26,303 nucleotides of DNA from Ophiothrix spiculata (lineage: Eukaryota; Echinodermata; Ophiuroidea; Amphilepidida; Ophiotrichidae), in NCBI GenBank assembly GCA_000969725.1, contig JXSR01S011572.1; one strand, written 5' to 3'. Position 1 is the first letter of the stretch. The number at the start of each line of letters is the position of its first letter. The position numbers and the translations under genes are program-made. A model generated the notes under the pieces. It had not been told where the DNA came from. It made no database searches and saw only the letters and a program-made list of their open reading frames with translations. Shown piece by piece: positions 25,420 through 26,303 of the stretch.

Positions 25420-26303
25420 TCCCAGGGGGGCCACTGAGTGTAAACATGGGGTCTTCAGCAAGCAGAAATCCGAGGGAAAGGGTACCTTTTTTATGAATTG
25501 TCGCGGACCGCGAGGACCGCGATAAGGGTATCAATTTCAATTTATTTTGGAAAAAAGGGTATACTTTTAGAAGCACAAATAAGCGTTTAGGGTATTGATT
25601 TTAAGAACATGTAGTCGGCGATTACAGTATGAATTTTAAGAACATGAATTAACAATAAAACTCTGAAAAACCCAGAAAAAACTGCAAATTTCCCTGGAAC
25701 ACTCCCCAATTCGATAAAATCATGTCTCTTCTATTACCGCGGGCCATTTCCTTGCATCTCACTCACGTAATTTTTGGTTCGTTGTAGTAAATACATTAAA
25801 TATATTCACTAATGGACGAATCAGAATCGTTGTTTTAGCGAACTTCGGTACAGCAATTTATATTCAGGACAGGTTTTCCAGGTCATCACTGCACGAAAAA
25901 TAGGGAATTCGACTGAATTTTGCCGGGAAATTTTGGACATTGAATTGACTCCCCATTTCAATTCAATGTCTTTTTGCACATGTCTAGTCCAATATAAAGT
26001 AATGCATCTGCATAGAATTGTTTGTTTCATGGGATATCTTCACATGCCTTGTCTTAAGAAATGTACCACAATATTCTAATAGTACGTCCCTTTGTAGTAA
26101 TGTAATTGAAAAGGGTTCCTATTTATGATAAGTCAGTGAATAGGGTCCTTGAAAGGGCTTTTTATGGAAGGTTAGTGAAAAGGGTGCTTAAAATATGATT
26201 GGTCAGTGAAAAGGGTATAATTTTTACATAAAGGTCAGTGAAAAGGGTTAGGATTACACATCGCCCAGGTCAGTGTTTAGGGTACAAAATTTGAGGGTCT
26301 GCT
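25420..26303. repeat. Repeat region with a short tandem array at its end, runs off the window
   Basis: It opens cccaggggggccactgagtg and contains ttttttatgaattgtcgcgg, similar to parts of 23123-24113 on the other strand. From about 26102 six degenerate units of the form gtcagtgaaaagggt recur (gtaattgaaaagggt 26102, gtcagtgaatagggt 26132, gttagtgaaaagggt 26171, then 26202, 26234 and 26269), 30 to 39 bases apart with unrelated spacers. The region between 25500 and 26090 is otherwise featureless. No final galactokinase exon was found. Confidence 0.55.

Noticed and set aside
26102..26303. CRISPR-like array
   Set aside because: The units are degenerate, the spacing is irregular and the host is clearly eukaryotic with no cas genes.
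24419..26303. Last galactokinase exon within the window
   Set aside because: No AG-preceded stretch encodes anything like the expected Y-G-G...A.FY....G C-terminus; the sequence is occupied by repeats.
1..26303. A new multi-gene defence or biosynthetic system
   Set aside because: Only one host gene is present, with well-known function; everything else I can support is transposon or repeat material.

Overview
This looks like eukaryotic nuclear DNA from a marine invertebrate. A deuterostome such as an echinoderm, hemichordate or lancelet is my guess, but the sequence does not fix the lineage. The evidence is an intron-rich single-copy metabolic gene, AT-rich introns, and very dense miniature inverted-repeat elements, LINE 3' ends and tRNA-derived SINE heads. 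There are no operons, ribosome binding sites or other bacterial signs.

The one host gene I can support is a plus-strand galactokinase of the GALK1 type, from its start codon at 790 to near its 3' end. Six coding exons are readable: 790-963, 3565-3754, 8738-8996, 16562-16743, 18367-18517 and 24256-24418. They join in frame at GT/AG borders into 373 residues carrying all three GHMP-kinase motifs and the catalytic Arg and Asp. By comparison with animal GALK1, about 20 C-terminal residues and the 3' UTR lie beyond the window. Only about 1.1 kb of 23.6 kb is coding.

The introns are layered with transposon debris. Intron 1 (964-3564) has a minus-strand LINE tail and a 404-bp element with an 8-bp target duplication. 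Intron 2 (3755-8737) holds the most unusual structure: two decayed tandem copies of the 3' half of exon 2, one split by two separate miniature elements. It also holds nested elements and a 713-bp fold-back palindrome. Intron 3 (8997-16561) holds many miniature elements and a three-element nest in which a mariner-like element contains a Tc1/mariner-type element with a transposase fragment. Introns 4 and 5 carry a LINE tail, more miniature elements and a tRNA-Val-derived SINE. The start of intron 6 has a second copy of the large palindrome, then a pogo-like terminus and C-rich or short tandem repeats up to the window end.

I find no new multi-gene system. The points worth following are the exon-2 relics, the crowd of TTAA-flanked miniature families, a possible THAP-domain fossil inside one miniature element, and inverted element pairs that bracket one or a few GALK1 exons and could shape RNA folding or circular RNA formation.
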